NCBI GenBank assembly: GCA_026391595.1
Contig: JAPLDY010000175.1
Span: 75,604-116,485 of the forward strand
DNA length: 40,882 nucleotides
Source of the DNA: Bacteroidia bacterium
GTDB taxonomy: Bacteria; Bacteroidota; Bacteroidia; Bacteroidales; VadinHA17
Direction: 5' to 3'
The position numbers were made by a program, and so were the translations under genes. Of this stretch, positions 32,344 through 40,080 are shown piece by piece (positions within the stretch are counted from its first letter, which is position 1; each line of letters opens with the position of its first letter). The notes under the pieces are model-generated. The model saw nothing but the letters and a program-made list of their open reading frames with translations, had not been told where the DNA came from and ran no database searches.

Positions 32344-33591
32344 ATGAACAGGAAGGATATTGAAATAATGGCTCCGGCCGGATCGTACGATTCTCTCATG
32401 GCTGCCATACAGGGTGGCGCCGATTCGGTTTATTTCGGTGTGGAACAGCTTAATATGAGAGCGGGTTCTTCAAATAATTTTACTATTGAAGATTTAACGA
32501 AGATTGCCACTATCTGCAGGGAAAACGGACTTAAAAGTTACCTTACAGTTAATGTAGTTGTTTACGACCAGGAAATACCACAGATGCACAGTATAATCGA
32601 TGCCGCAGCAGCAAACGGAGTATCGGCAATCATTGCGTCTGACCTTTCGGCAATAAATTATGCCTTTGCCAGAGGGATTGAGGTTCATCTGTCAACTCAG
32701 CTCAATATATCAAATGCTGAAGCCTTAAAATTTTATTCAAAATGGGCTGACGTAGTCGTCCTGGCCCGGGAGCTTAACCTCGGTCAGGTAAAATATATTT
32801 ATGACACCATAAAGGAACAGAACATCTGCGGGCCGCGAGGAGGGCAGGTAAAGATCGAGATGTTTGCCCACGGTGCGCTCTGCATGGCAATTTCGGGAAA
32901 ATGCTACCTGAGCCTTCATGAAAACAATACTTCTGCCAATCGCGGAAACTGTTACCAGACATGCCGCAAATCATATATTGTTACTGAAAAGGAATCGGGA
33001 TACCAGCTCGAGGTTGACAATGAATTCATAATGTCACCAAAAGATCTTTGCACTATCGGATTCATTGACAATATGATCAATGCCGGGGTCAGGGTGTTCA
33101 AGATAGAAGGACGTGCTCGTTCTGCGGAATATGTAAAGGTAGTCTCTTCATGTTACGACGAGGCCGTTAAAGCGGTGCTTGATGGCAAGTACACACAGGA
33201 ACGTATTGTTGCCTGGAAAGAAAGATTATCTTCTGTCTTTAACCGGGGATTCTGGGATGGCTATTATCTTGGACAGAAGCTTGGAGAATGGAATACACAA
33301 TACGGATCAAGCGCAACAAAAAGAAAAATATATCTCGGGAAGGTCACAAATTATTTCAAAAAGCTTGGCGTTGCAGAAATAAAGCTTGAAAATGGGGATC
33401 TCAGCACAGGAGAAACGATTCTGATTACCGGCCCTACTACAGGAGTAGTCGAATATACTGTTGACGAAATAAGGGTTGATCTCAAAGAGACCTCAAAGGC
33501 AATGAAAGGGACATTCTGCTCAGTTAAAATTTCCGATTTCCTGAGGAGATCCGATAAAATATATAAATGGATTAATACTAAAGATCTTTAA
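32344..33591 (+). CDS. U32 family protein (tRNA/rRNA hydroxylation type)
   Basis: 415 residues from the ATG at 32344; a TTG frame begins at 32335. The N-terminal TIM-like domain starts IEIMAPAGSYDSLMAAIQGGADSVYFG, and the family motif EMFAHGALCMAISGKCYLS carries the first two of four cysteines; the others are in RGNCYQTCRKSY. This Cys set holds an iron-sulfur cluster in relatives such as TrhP (YegQ) and RlhA. These are annotated as peptidase U32 but act in RNA base hydroxylation from prephenate. Which RNA is modified here cannot be told. It is 10 bases after the kinase gene. Confidence 0.88.
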   Translation: MNRKDIEIMAPAGSYDSLMAAIQGGADSVYFGVEQLNMRAGSSNNFTIEDLTKIATICRENGLKSYLTVNVVVYDQEIPQMHSIIDAAAANGVSAIIASDLSAINYAFARGIEVHLSTQLNISNAEALKFYSKWADVVVLARELNLGQVKYIYDTIKEQNICGPRGGQVKIEMFAHGALCMAISGKCYLSLHENNTSANRGNCYQTCRKSYIVTEKESGYQLEVDNEFIMSPKDLCTIGFIDNMINAGVRVFKIEGRARSAEYVKVVSSCYDEAVKAVLDGKYTQERIVAWKERLSSVFNRGFWDGYYLGQKLGEWNTQYGSSATKRKIYLGKVTNYFKKLGVAEIKLENGDLSTGETILITGPTTGVVEYTVDEIRVDLKETSKAMKGTFCSVKISDFLRRSDKIYKWINTKDL

Positions 33592-33610
33592 GGCCGGTAA
33601 TAAAGCAGCT

Positions 33611-34654
33611 CTATAAAGTTATCTGCTTTGAAGCTTCAAGCACTTTAAATGTATTGACTTCTATGTCGTCCGTGTCAGTTTCGACATATATCAACTTCCC
33701 TGTGTGGTTCCTGGAGATGCTGTATAAATAGGTCTTATCATAATAACGGAGTGTAATTTCAATTGCTTTTGCAAAGTCACCCGTATCAATGGCGCAGAGC
33801 GCTTCCCTTGCGTTATCGCCACCAAGACGTTTGCTTATCTTAAGAACCAGATCCTTAAGCAGTCCGGGCGGATATTGTGAATATTCCTCAATAAGCCTTG
33901 GAAGTCTATTTTCGACATTCATCATCAGAATTATTGTCGGAGACGACAGTATATGATCATAAAAACAATCAGGCATGAATACAGTCCCAATATTATGACT
34001 CTCATCCTCGATCCATACAGGAAGATTGACATCAACTTTACTCCATTGGTCAAACAGAAGGTTCGAAAAATGTTCCGAAGAAGGCTGGGGAAGCTGCCCA
34101 AGAGCACCGAAAGCCGAGCCTTTGTGGTTTGCCAGTCCTTCCAGATCGATGACTTGATTATTCTGTTTGCTGATATGCTTAAGAATATGTGTTTTACTGC
34201 TTCCTGTCATCCCTCCCAGGATAATAGTTCTCCTTTTTTCAGCGAGTCCCGACAGAACATGGTGCCTGTAAGACTTGTATCCACCGTCAAGCACTTCAGT
34301 GGTTATATTCCCCAATGAAAAGAGCCATGCCATTGCTTCGGACCTCATTCCTCCCCTCCAGCAATTTACCAGAAGCCTTCCTTCCCTGGCTATCTCAAGG
34401 CCGGCCTGTAATTTATGGTGCATTGAAGGACCAGTGAGCTCTATCCCTTTTAGAACGGCTTTGCTTCGTCCCTCCTTTTTATAAAGGGTGCCCACGATGG
34501 CCCTTTCGCTGTCGTCAAACAAAGGGATGTTGAAAGCGCCGGGAATATGTCCTGATTTGTACTCAGAAGGCGACCTGACATCAACAACAGGAATGCTTTC
34601 TGCAAGCATCAGAAATGTTGCAATATCTGTTTTATTTAACGAATGAGATGCCAT
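33611..34654 (-). CDS. mnmH: tRNA 2-selenouridine synthase
   Basis: 347 residues. It replaces sulfur by selenium in the wobble 2-thiouridine of tRNAs for Lys, Glu and Gln, through a geranylated intermediate. The N-terminal rhodanese domain (about 10-130) has the catalytic Cys98 in LLVNCWRGGMRSEAMAW. The C-terminal P-loop domain has GGMTGSSKT at 147-155 and DLEGLANHKGSAFGALG, both family marks. No selD is seen in the window, so the selenophosphate source must lie elsewhere. It is convergent with the U32 gene (19-base gap) and 37 bases downstream of the hybrid kinase. Confidence 0.95.
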   Translation of the reverse strand: MASHSLNKTDIATFLMLAESIPVVDVRSPSEYKSGHIPGAFNIPLFDDSERAIVGTLYKKEGRSKAVLKGIELTGPSMHHKLQAGLEIAREGRLLVNCWRGGMRSEAMAWLFSLGNITTEVLDGGYKSYRHHVLSGLAEKRRTIILGGMTGSSKTHILKHISKQNNQVIDLEGLANHKGSAFGALGQLPQPSSEHFSNLLFDQWSKVDVNLPVWIEDESHNIGTVFMPDCFYDHILSSPTIILMMNVENRLPRLIEEYSQYPPGLLKDLVLKISKRLGGDNAREALCAIDTGDFAKAIEITLRYYDKTYLYSISRNHTGKLIYVETDTDDIEVNTFKVLEASKQITL

Positions 34655-34691
34655 AAGCTAGAAGTTGAAGCGGGGCAGGAACATGCCTTTC

Positions 34692-37514
34692 TTACTGGCT
34701 TTTTCTGAAATATTTGGCAAAAAGCCTCTTAAGCTCTTCAATCCTGACTGGTTTGGTAATGAATTCTCTGATACCCGACAATTCCGCCTTTCTTTTTGCA
34801 TCAGGCATATTGTCGGCTGTAAAAGCCACTATAAGCACCTGATTGTCAAGTGCGAGGATTTTTCTGGCAGCATCAAAACCGTTCATTTCAGGCATTATAA
34901 GATCCATGAAAATAAGGTCGTATTTTTTATCTCTGGTCATCTTTAATCCGGCAAGTCCGTCATTTGCGATATCACAGATGTAGCCAAGTGTTTTAAGCAT
35001 CGTGGTTATCACCTTCTGGTTCATTTTATTATCCTCAATCACAAGCAGGTTAAGATCATTTTTGATGTTGCTTATATCGACAGAAGAGTGTTGTGACTCC
35101 ACGAAAGGAAAACTATCCTGGATTACGTTCTTAAGCTCGTTATTATCAAATGGCCTTACAATGTAATGATCAACCCCCATAGTAATGCACTTCATATAAT
35201 TGCCTTTCAGATCGTTTGAACTTATTATCATTATGATAACACTGCCTGACAGATTGTTTTCCCAGATTGACATTGCCACATCAAATCCATTAAAATTATC
35301 ATCGTCAAGGATTATCAGAAGATTATTTTTGTCAGCCGGGTTATTAAGGTTCTCCCTGATCTGTCCTATAGTTGATTTCTGAAATGTTGTAATTGAAATG
35401 TTAAGGCCAATTTTATGCAGAGAGGAAAGAACTTCTTCATCGCGGGTTTGCGAACCGGTAATAACAAGCGTTTTTACCATGTCAAATCTGCGGAGGGTTT
35501 CATGATTCAGGTTTTTCAGGATCCTGTCGTTGGAGTATGCAACTATGCTGAAGATTATTTTTGTTCCCATGTCGCCGGCAATACCGGAAGGGCTCTCTGC
35601 TGTCAGCTCTCCCCCCATCATCTCTACAAGTTGTCGCGCAAGTATGGTCCCAAACCCTGACTCATCGCTGCTTTTCACGGGCTTTGATTCAATATTTATG
35701 AAGTCCCCAAAGATCTTTTTCAGGCTTGCCTTATCGAAGCTTAATCCAGTATCCTTTAATTCGAACTGAAGAGTAATGATCCCGCTGTTATTGCTCTTTA
35801 GTTTGCAGCTTAATCTGATTTCTCCTTTTTCGGTGTTGCCTGAAGAATGGTTTATCAGGTTTGAAAGTACCTGCCTTAGTCTGTATGGATCTGCAATAAT
35901 GCTTTGAGGGATCTTATCATCTACGTTAACGGTAAAGACAACATCCTTTGCAGAAATATATGTATTGGCCAGTTCGGTACAATAATTTATCTCTTCCCTG
36001 ATATTGAACGGTATCTCATCCAATAACATTTTCCCGGTTTCGATCTTTGAAAAATCCAGGATGTCATTAATGATATTCAGCAGCACCTCAGTTGATCTGC
36101 GCAAAAGCACTATCATATCCTTTATTTCTGCAGAAAGGTCTTGTTTGTTTAGAATATCAGTCATGCCAATGATGCCGTTCAGTGGTGTTCTTATCTCATA
36201 GCTCATCCTGGCCAGAAATTCAGATTTTGCCACATTGGCTTTTGCCTCCTGCTTCCTTGCTGATTCAAGCATGGTAACATCAATCAGAAGTTCCATATTT
36301 GCATTTTCACCCATAAAGACGACAGGTATGCTATTCCGGAACAGGATAATCTCACCAATCTCTTTCTTTATGATCACGAACTGTTCCGGATCAAACGATC
36401 CGCCCAGGTTCTTTGAGAAATAATTGCTTACATCGGATATTGATGATTCAGGGAATATCTTACCTTTCATTTCCTCTTCATTGCGGAAAGAGTACTGTGT
36501 GGCGGCAACTTTATTGGCCTTTATGATCTCACGATTTTCATTATGTATAATAACCCCTACCGGCATCTCTTCAATCAGCTTGAAAAGCATTTTTTCGGAT
36601 CCTTCCAGACGTTTTTTCTCTGATCTCTGGGAGTTTATATATCGCCAGAACAGGAAGATGATACCTTGAATAAGGAGCAGCGTCCCGACCACAATAATAA
36701 GTGAATTCCAGACGATGTATTTTTGAAACAAAGCAGTAGGTGATGAAAAAACCAGGCCAAGATTCCTTGTCACCAGCTGGGTCGAATAATATGATGAAAT
36801 AAGAGTTTTTGATTTGCCGTCAATGGTGGCTTTGTGCGTCAGGTTGGATATGGCTCCCGATTCAATGGCAGAAGTTATTTTGCCGATCTGAAAATAGGTT
36901 ATCTTGTTCCCTGAATTATTGAAAACTATATTCCCCGAATCGCCTACCACCCATTGCCACTGGTAATCTTTGAGATTAAAGACTGAAAAGATCTCTTCAA
37001 AGTATTTCTGGTAATCGATAGTGACAACCATATTGCCGACAGGAAGATTGTCTTTCAGCAGTGGCAGGTAAAAATTATATCTTTTATTCTCAAAGGTGAG
37101 CTGCTCCGGATAGATTATTTTGCTTTGAACATGTGTTATGAATGGCTGGTCCCCAAGCCAAATGTCTTCCTCCTTAGTCAGTGTATATTCATTTTTGTTA
37201 TTGTCATACAGCTTGATGCTGGTAATTAAATTCTGATACTTTGCATAAAAAAGTTTCATATTTTCAATTGCCCTTGCTTCGCTGGCAGGATCTGTAAAGA
37301 AATTCTTAAGGTCTTCGGGATTATTTATTTTGTTCAGATCGCTTATGAAATTAAGGTTTGCATCATCAACGGAGAGCCCTACAATCTGAACCTGTCTGTC
37401 GAGCAATGTGGTGATATAGTTTATCTGCTTGTTATACAGGCCTCTGTAATAAATAAAATTTGCAAGCAGAATCACAAGAAATGCTGAATAGACTATGATT
37501 AAGAGCTTTTTCAT
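34692..37514 (-). CDS. Hybrid sensor histidine kinase with lost catalytic motifs (pseudokinase)
   Basis: 940 residues. Order: membrane helix (5-24); Cache-like periplasmic sensor (25-265); membrane helix (269-290); PAS-like region (305-415); dimerisation domain; ATPase-like domain (540-657); two receivers (680-800 and 820-935). In the H box, FLARMSYEIRTPLNG has Tyr439 (codon 36198-36200) where His is phosphorylated. The N box reads LSNLINHSSGNT, G1 DTGLSF and G2 GFGTIL; all key residues are changed. The first receiver lacks the acidic pair and has Arg787 for the conserved Lys. The last is intact: Glu827, Asp828, Asp871, Thr899, Lys921. Autophosphorylation is not expected. Confidence 0.93.
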   Translation of the reverse strand: MKKLLIIVYSAFLVILLANFIYYRGLYNKQINYITTLLDRQVQIVGLSVDDANLNFISDLNKINNPEDLKNFFTDPASEARAIENMKLFYAKYQNLITSIKLYDNNKNEYTLTKEEDIWLGDQPFITHVQSKIIYPEQLTFENKRYNFYLPLLKDNLPVGNMVVTIDYQKYFEEIFSVFNLKDYQWQWVVGDSGNIVFNNSGNKITYFQIGKITSAIESGAISNLTHKATIDGKSKTLISSYYSTQLVTRNLGLVFSSPTALFQKYIVWNSLIIVVGTLLLIQGIIFLFWRYINSQRSEKKRLEGSEKMLFKLIEEMPVGVIIHNENREIIKANKVAATQYSFRNEEEMKGKIFPESSISDVSNYFSKNLGGSFDPEQFVIIKKEIGEIILFRNSIPVVFMGENANMELLIDVTMLESARKQEAKANVAKSEFLARMSYEIRTPLNGIIGMTDILNKQDLSAEIKDMIVLLRRSTEVLLNIINDILDFSKIETGKMLLDEIPFNIREEINYCTELANTYISAKDVVFTVNVDDKIPQSIIADPYRLRQVLSNLINHSSGNTEKGEIRLSCKLKSNNSGIITLQFELKDTGLSFDKASLKKIFGDFINIESKPVKSSDESGFGTILARQLVEMMGGELTAESPSGIAGDMGTKIIFSIVAYSNDRILKNLNHETLRRFDMVKTLVITGSQTRDEEVLSSLHKIGLNISITTFQKSTIGQIRENLNNPADKNNLLIILDDDNFNGFDVAMSIWENNLSGSVIIMIISSNDLKGNYMKCITMGVDHYIVRPFDNNELKNVIQDSFPFVESQHSSVDISNIKNDLNLLVIEDNKMNQKVITTMLKTLGYICDIANDGLAGLKMTRDKKYDLIFMDLIMPEMNGFDAARKILALDNQVLIVAFTADNMPDAKRKAELSGIREFITKPVRIEELKRLFAKYFRKSQ

Positions 37515-37543
37515 TTGTGGATTTTTTTGTCTGCCTGGGATTA

Positions 37544-37573
37544 TAAAGATAATCTTTAATAAGTTACTGACAG
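37544..37573 (-). promoter_or_regulatory. Candidate promoter of the hybrid kinase gene
   Basis: On the minus strand CTG (37571-37573), 19 bases, TATCTTTA (37544-37551), near the TTG-N19-TAnnTTTG consensus with two mismatches. It lies in the 65-base gap after rsgA. Confidence 0.4.
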
Positions 37574-37579
37574 CATGGG

Positions 37580-38506
37580 CTATCTGTATTTGCTGTTATC
37601 ATCATGAAGAATGTTCACATAGCTCCGGTAACGCAGCTGATCTATCGCCCCGCTTTCGACTGCTTTTCTTACCGCGCATCCGGGTTCATTAAGATGAAGA
37701 CAATTATAGAAACGGCAACCCTTCGATACCCTGAAGATCTCAGGGAAGAAATGATATATCTCATTCTTCTCCATATCAACAACTCCAAATCCTCTCATGC
37801 CGGGAGAATCAATCACAAAGCCGCCAAAAGGCATTCTGTGCATCTCGGGAAATGTTGTTATGTGTTTCCCCTGTTTGTGATAATCAGATACTTCTCCGGT
37901 TTTCAGGTGGAGCGACGGCTCCAGAATATTCAGAAGAGTGGTCTTGCCTACCCCCGAATTACCTGCAAGCAGGTTGATCTTGTCCTTTATCTTCGCCCTA
38001 AGAATGTCTATCCCTGTATTGTCTGTCAGCGAAAGCCTGAAGCATTCATATCCTATGCTATTATAGATAGAAGCAATTTGTTCCATCCTCTCTTTCTCCG
38101 GTTCGCCGTACAGATCTGTTTTATTTATAATTAAACAGGCCGGGACCCGGTATGCTTCTGCCGTGATCAGAAAGCGGTCAATAAACTCCACCGGGGTTTC
38201 CGGAAGGATTATGGTTATCATCAGAAACACCTGGTCGATATTTGCAGCGATCACTTGTGTCTGTTTTGACAGGTTTGTCGCTTTCCTGAGTATATAGTTT
38301 TTACGGTCAAGAACAGCAGTTATGATACCAGAATTGCCGTTTTTTTCAAATTCAAATAATACATTATCGCCCACTGCTACCGGATTCGTAGCTCTCTGAT
38401 CCTTTACCCTGAATTTTCCCTTGATTGTACACTCGACAATATTATCAGCCCTATACAGAATCCTGTACCGGCTTCCCGTGGATTTTATGACCAGCCCTTG
38501 TTCCAA
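37580..38506 (-). CDS. rsgA: Ribosome small subunit-dependent GTPase A
   Basis: 308 residues. It is a circularly permuted GTPase that checks late 30S maturation. The OB-fold N-terminus is followed by NKTD (G4, near 112), the P-loop GNSGVGKTTLLN (G1), DSPGMRGFG (G3) and the C-terminal zinc motif CRFYNCLHLNEPGC (Cys-x4-Cys-x-His-x5-Cys). The start codon is TTG: an in-frame stop lies just upstream and no ATG occurs before the conserved GLVIKSTGSRY segment. It precedes the hybrid kinase gene by 65 bases. Confidence 0.95.
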   Translation of the reverse strand: MEQGLVIKSTGSRYRILYRADNIVECTIKGKFRVKDQRATNPVAVGDNVLFEFEKNGNSGIITAVLDRKNYILRKATNLSKQTQVIAANIDQVFLMITIILPETPVEFIDRFLITAEAYRVPACLIINKTDLYGEPEKERMEQIASIYNSIGYECFRLSLTDNTGIDILRAKIKDKINLLAGNSGVGKTTLLNILEPSLHLKTGEVSDYHKQGKHITTFPEMHRMPFGGFVIDSPGMRGFGVVDMEKNEIYHFFPEIFRVSKGCRFYNCLHLNEPGCAVRKAVESGAIDQLRYRSYVNILHDDNSKYR

Positions 38507-38528
38507 TATTGAATTTTATAAAAATGCA

Positions 38529-38555
38529 TAGAGACGCGAATATTGCGCGTCTCTA
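38529..38555 (-). terminator. Hairpin terminator after the phosphofructokinase gene
   Basis: TAGAGACGCG (38529-38538) and CGCGTCTCTA (38546-38555) are perfectly complementary over 10 bases with a seven-base loop. On the minus strand it starts 26 bases after the gene stop and is followed by TGCATTTTTAT. The AGAGACG core is shared with the hairpin at 26920-26949. Confidence 0.65.
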
Positions 38556-38580
38556 CTATTATATCAATAACAATCACAAA

Positions 38581-39813
38581 TCAATTATCAGATGCCATCA
38601 GCAGGAAGGGTTTCATTTCGAAGCTGTGGTAATAGGGCCTCAGCCTTTCGGTGTTATAGTGTTCTGATACTTTGACAACCTTCTTTGAAGAGGTAACAAC
38701 ATCGATCGGAACATTATCATACCGTCCATTCTTGAGAACCACGATTCTTCCATGAATGCCTTTCAGGATCAGGTCAAGAGCAAGGTTTCCGTAGGCCATC
38801 GGAACTATTGAGTCGAGGGCATCGGGATCTCCGCCGCGAACCAGGTAACCAAGCTTCTGGTTAATGATGTTTATCGTTTTACCACCGTTGTGCCTTGCAG
38901 AAAGCTCTCTTATTTTCTGTGAAACAACGTCGCCGATGCCGCCAAGCTTTGCATGTCCGTATGCGTCTTTCTCGCTGTCGGAGAAGATCATCTCTCCTCC
39001 CTTGAACATTGCTCCTTCTGAAACCAGTGCGATTGAATATTTACTGGGGTTATGATTCCTGTCCTCAACAAGGAGCCTGGTAAGCAGGTCAATATCAAAT
39101 TTATATTCCGGAATAACACATCTGTTTGCAGATCCCGCCATTGTCGGAAGCATGGCAGTAAACCCTGCATAACGTCCGAAGACCTCAAGGACCATGATCC
39201 TTTCGTGTGATCCTGCTGATGTTCTCAGTGTGTTTGTCATCTGAATAGTACGCGATACACAAGTACTGAAGCCTATGCAGTAATCAGTCCCGGGAACGTC
39301 GTTGTCCATTGTCTTGGGAATAGCGACAACCTTAACGCCTTTCTGGTAAAGATGCACGCCATAGCTCAGTGTATCATCACCGCCTATTGGAATAAGATAA
39401 TCTACGCCCAGCCATTCAAGGTTTTTGATTATTTCCGGGGTTATGTCATTCATCTCCGCATTATAAGTCTCCTTAAGATGATCCGGCACACTTGATTTTG
39501 ACATGTGGCTTGGCCTGGTCCTCGATGTATGAAGAAAAGTGCCGCCTGTCCGACCTGCTTTGTTGACCTGGTCGTCGGTGAGAGGTATGAAATTATTGCT
39601 GTTGTCATATTTGTGATCTCTTATCAGTTCGGAAATACCAGCCCATCCCCTCCTGAGACCTATAACCTGATACCCTTCGCGGTTTGCACGGATAGTCACT
39701 GCACGTATCGCAGGGTTAAGTCCCGGAACGTCTCCGCCACCTGTCAGGATAGCAATTATCCCTTTGGTTTTCTTCACATTTACTGACATGTTTTGTTTTT
39801 TATTTGCTGCCAT
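38581..39813 (-). CDS. 6-phosphofructokinase, pyrophosphate-type signature
   Basis: 410 residues. It interconverts fructose-6-phosphate and fructose-1,6-bisphosphate. The donor loop GGGDVPGLNPAIR is at 25-37. The residue equal to E. coli Gly104 is Asp147 (IGGDDTLSYG) and that equal to Gly124 is Lys167 (PKTMDNDVPGTDY). Asp plus Lys at these two sites is the known mark of PPi-dependent enzymes, so a reversible PPi-PFK is expected. It is longer than E. coli PfkA (320) through insertions after residue 60 and a C-terminal extension. Single gene with its own promoter and terminator. Confidence 0.92.
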   Translation of the reverse strand: MAANKKQNMSVNVKKTKGIIAILTGGGDVPGLNPAIRAVTIRANREGYQVIGLRRGWAGISELIRDHKYDNSNNFIPLTDDQVNKAGRTGGTFLHTSRTRPSHMSKSSVPDHLKETYNAEMNDITPEIIKNLEWLGVDYLIPIGGDDTLSYGVHLYQKGVKVVAIPKTMDNDVPGTDYCIGFSTCVSRTIQMTNTLRTSAGSHERIMVLEVFGRYAGFTAMLPTMAGSANRCVIPEYKFDIDLLTRLLVEDRNHNPSKYSIALVSEGAMFKGGEMIFSDSEKDAYGHAKLGGIGDVVSQKIRELSARHNGGKTINIINQKLGYLVRGGDPDALDSIVPMAYGNLALDLILKGIHGRIVVLKNGRYDNVPIDVVTSSKKVVKVSEHYNTERLRPYYHSFEMKPFLLMASDN

Positions 39814-39835
39814 TTTACTTTAATTTTTAAGACCT

Positions 39836-39865
39836 TAAAAGTATAACATTTTAAAATTATAGCAA
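39836..39865 (-). promoter_or_regulatory. Promoter of the phosphofructokinase gene
   Basis: On the minus strand TTG (39863-39865), exactly 19 bases, TACTTTTA (39836-39843), one base off TAnnTTTG. The leader to the ATG at 39813 is about 16 bases. Confidence 0.6.
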
Positions 39866-39988
39866 ATAACAACTAACGAATCATTCTTGCACTAAATAAA
39901 AGCCTTTTAATTCTTAAAGAAAGACCCCATTTCATAATTAACCAAGTGGAGGCTGGCGAGTTTAAAAATAGCCCTGGGGGAATACCTG

Positions 39989-40004
39989 CCCCGCTTCGGC
40001 GGGG
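39989..40004. repeat. CCCCGC-TTCG-GCGGGG hairpin
   Basis: Six perfect G-C pairs close a TTCG tetraloop, followed by GTTGGGATAGGGGTT. It lies in the 267-base gap between the divergent phosphofructokinase and epimerase genes, so it is not needed as a terminator for either. It resembles the C-rich/G-rich palindromes at 24232-24341. Confidence 0.55.
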
Positions 40005-40064
40005 GTTGGGATAGGGGTTCTAACTTATTTGATTTCTAAATTTCTTATGTGTATTATTGATTCA

Positions 40065-40072
40065 TATTTTTG
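40065..40072 (+). promoter_or_regulatory. Candidate -7 box of the epimerase gene
   Basis: TATTTTTG exactly matches TAnnTTTG but ends only 8 bases before the ATG at 40081, so the transcript would have almost no leader. No TTG is at -33. Either the message is nearly leaderless or this match is chance. Confidence 0.3.
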
Positions 40073-40080
40073 TATTCAGA

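Noticed and set aside
37604-38134. 176-codon plus-strand frame opposite rsgA
   Set aside because: Shadow of the GTPase gene; no domain, and the minus frame has all RsgA motifs.
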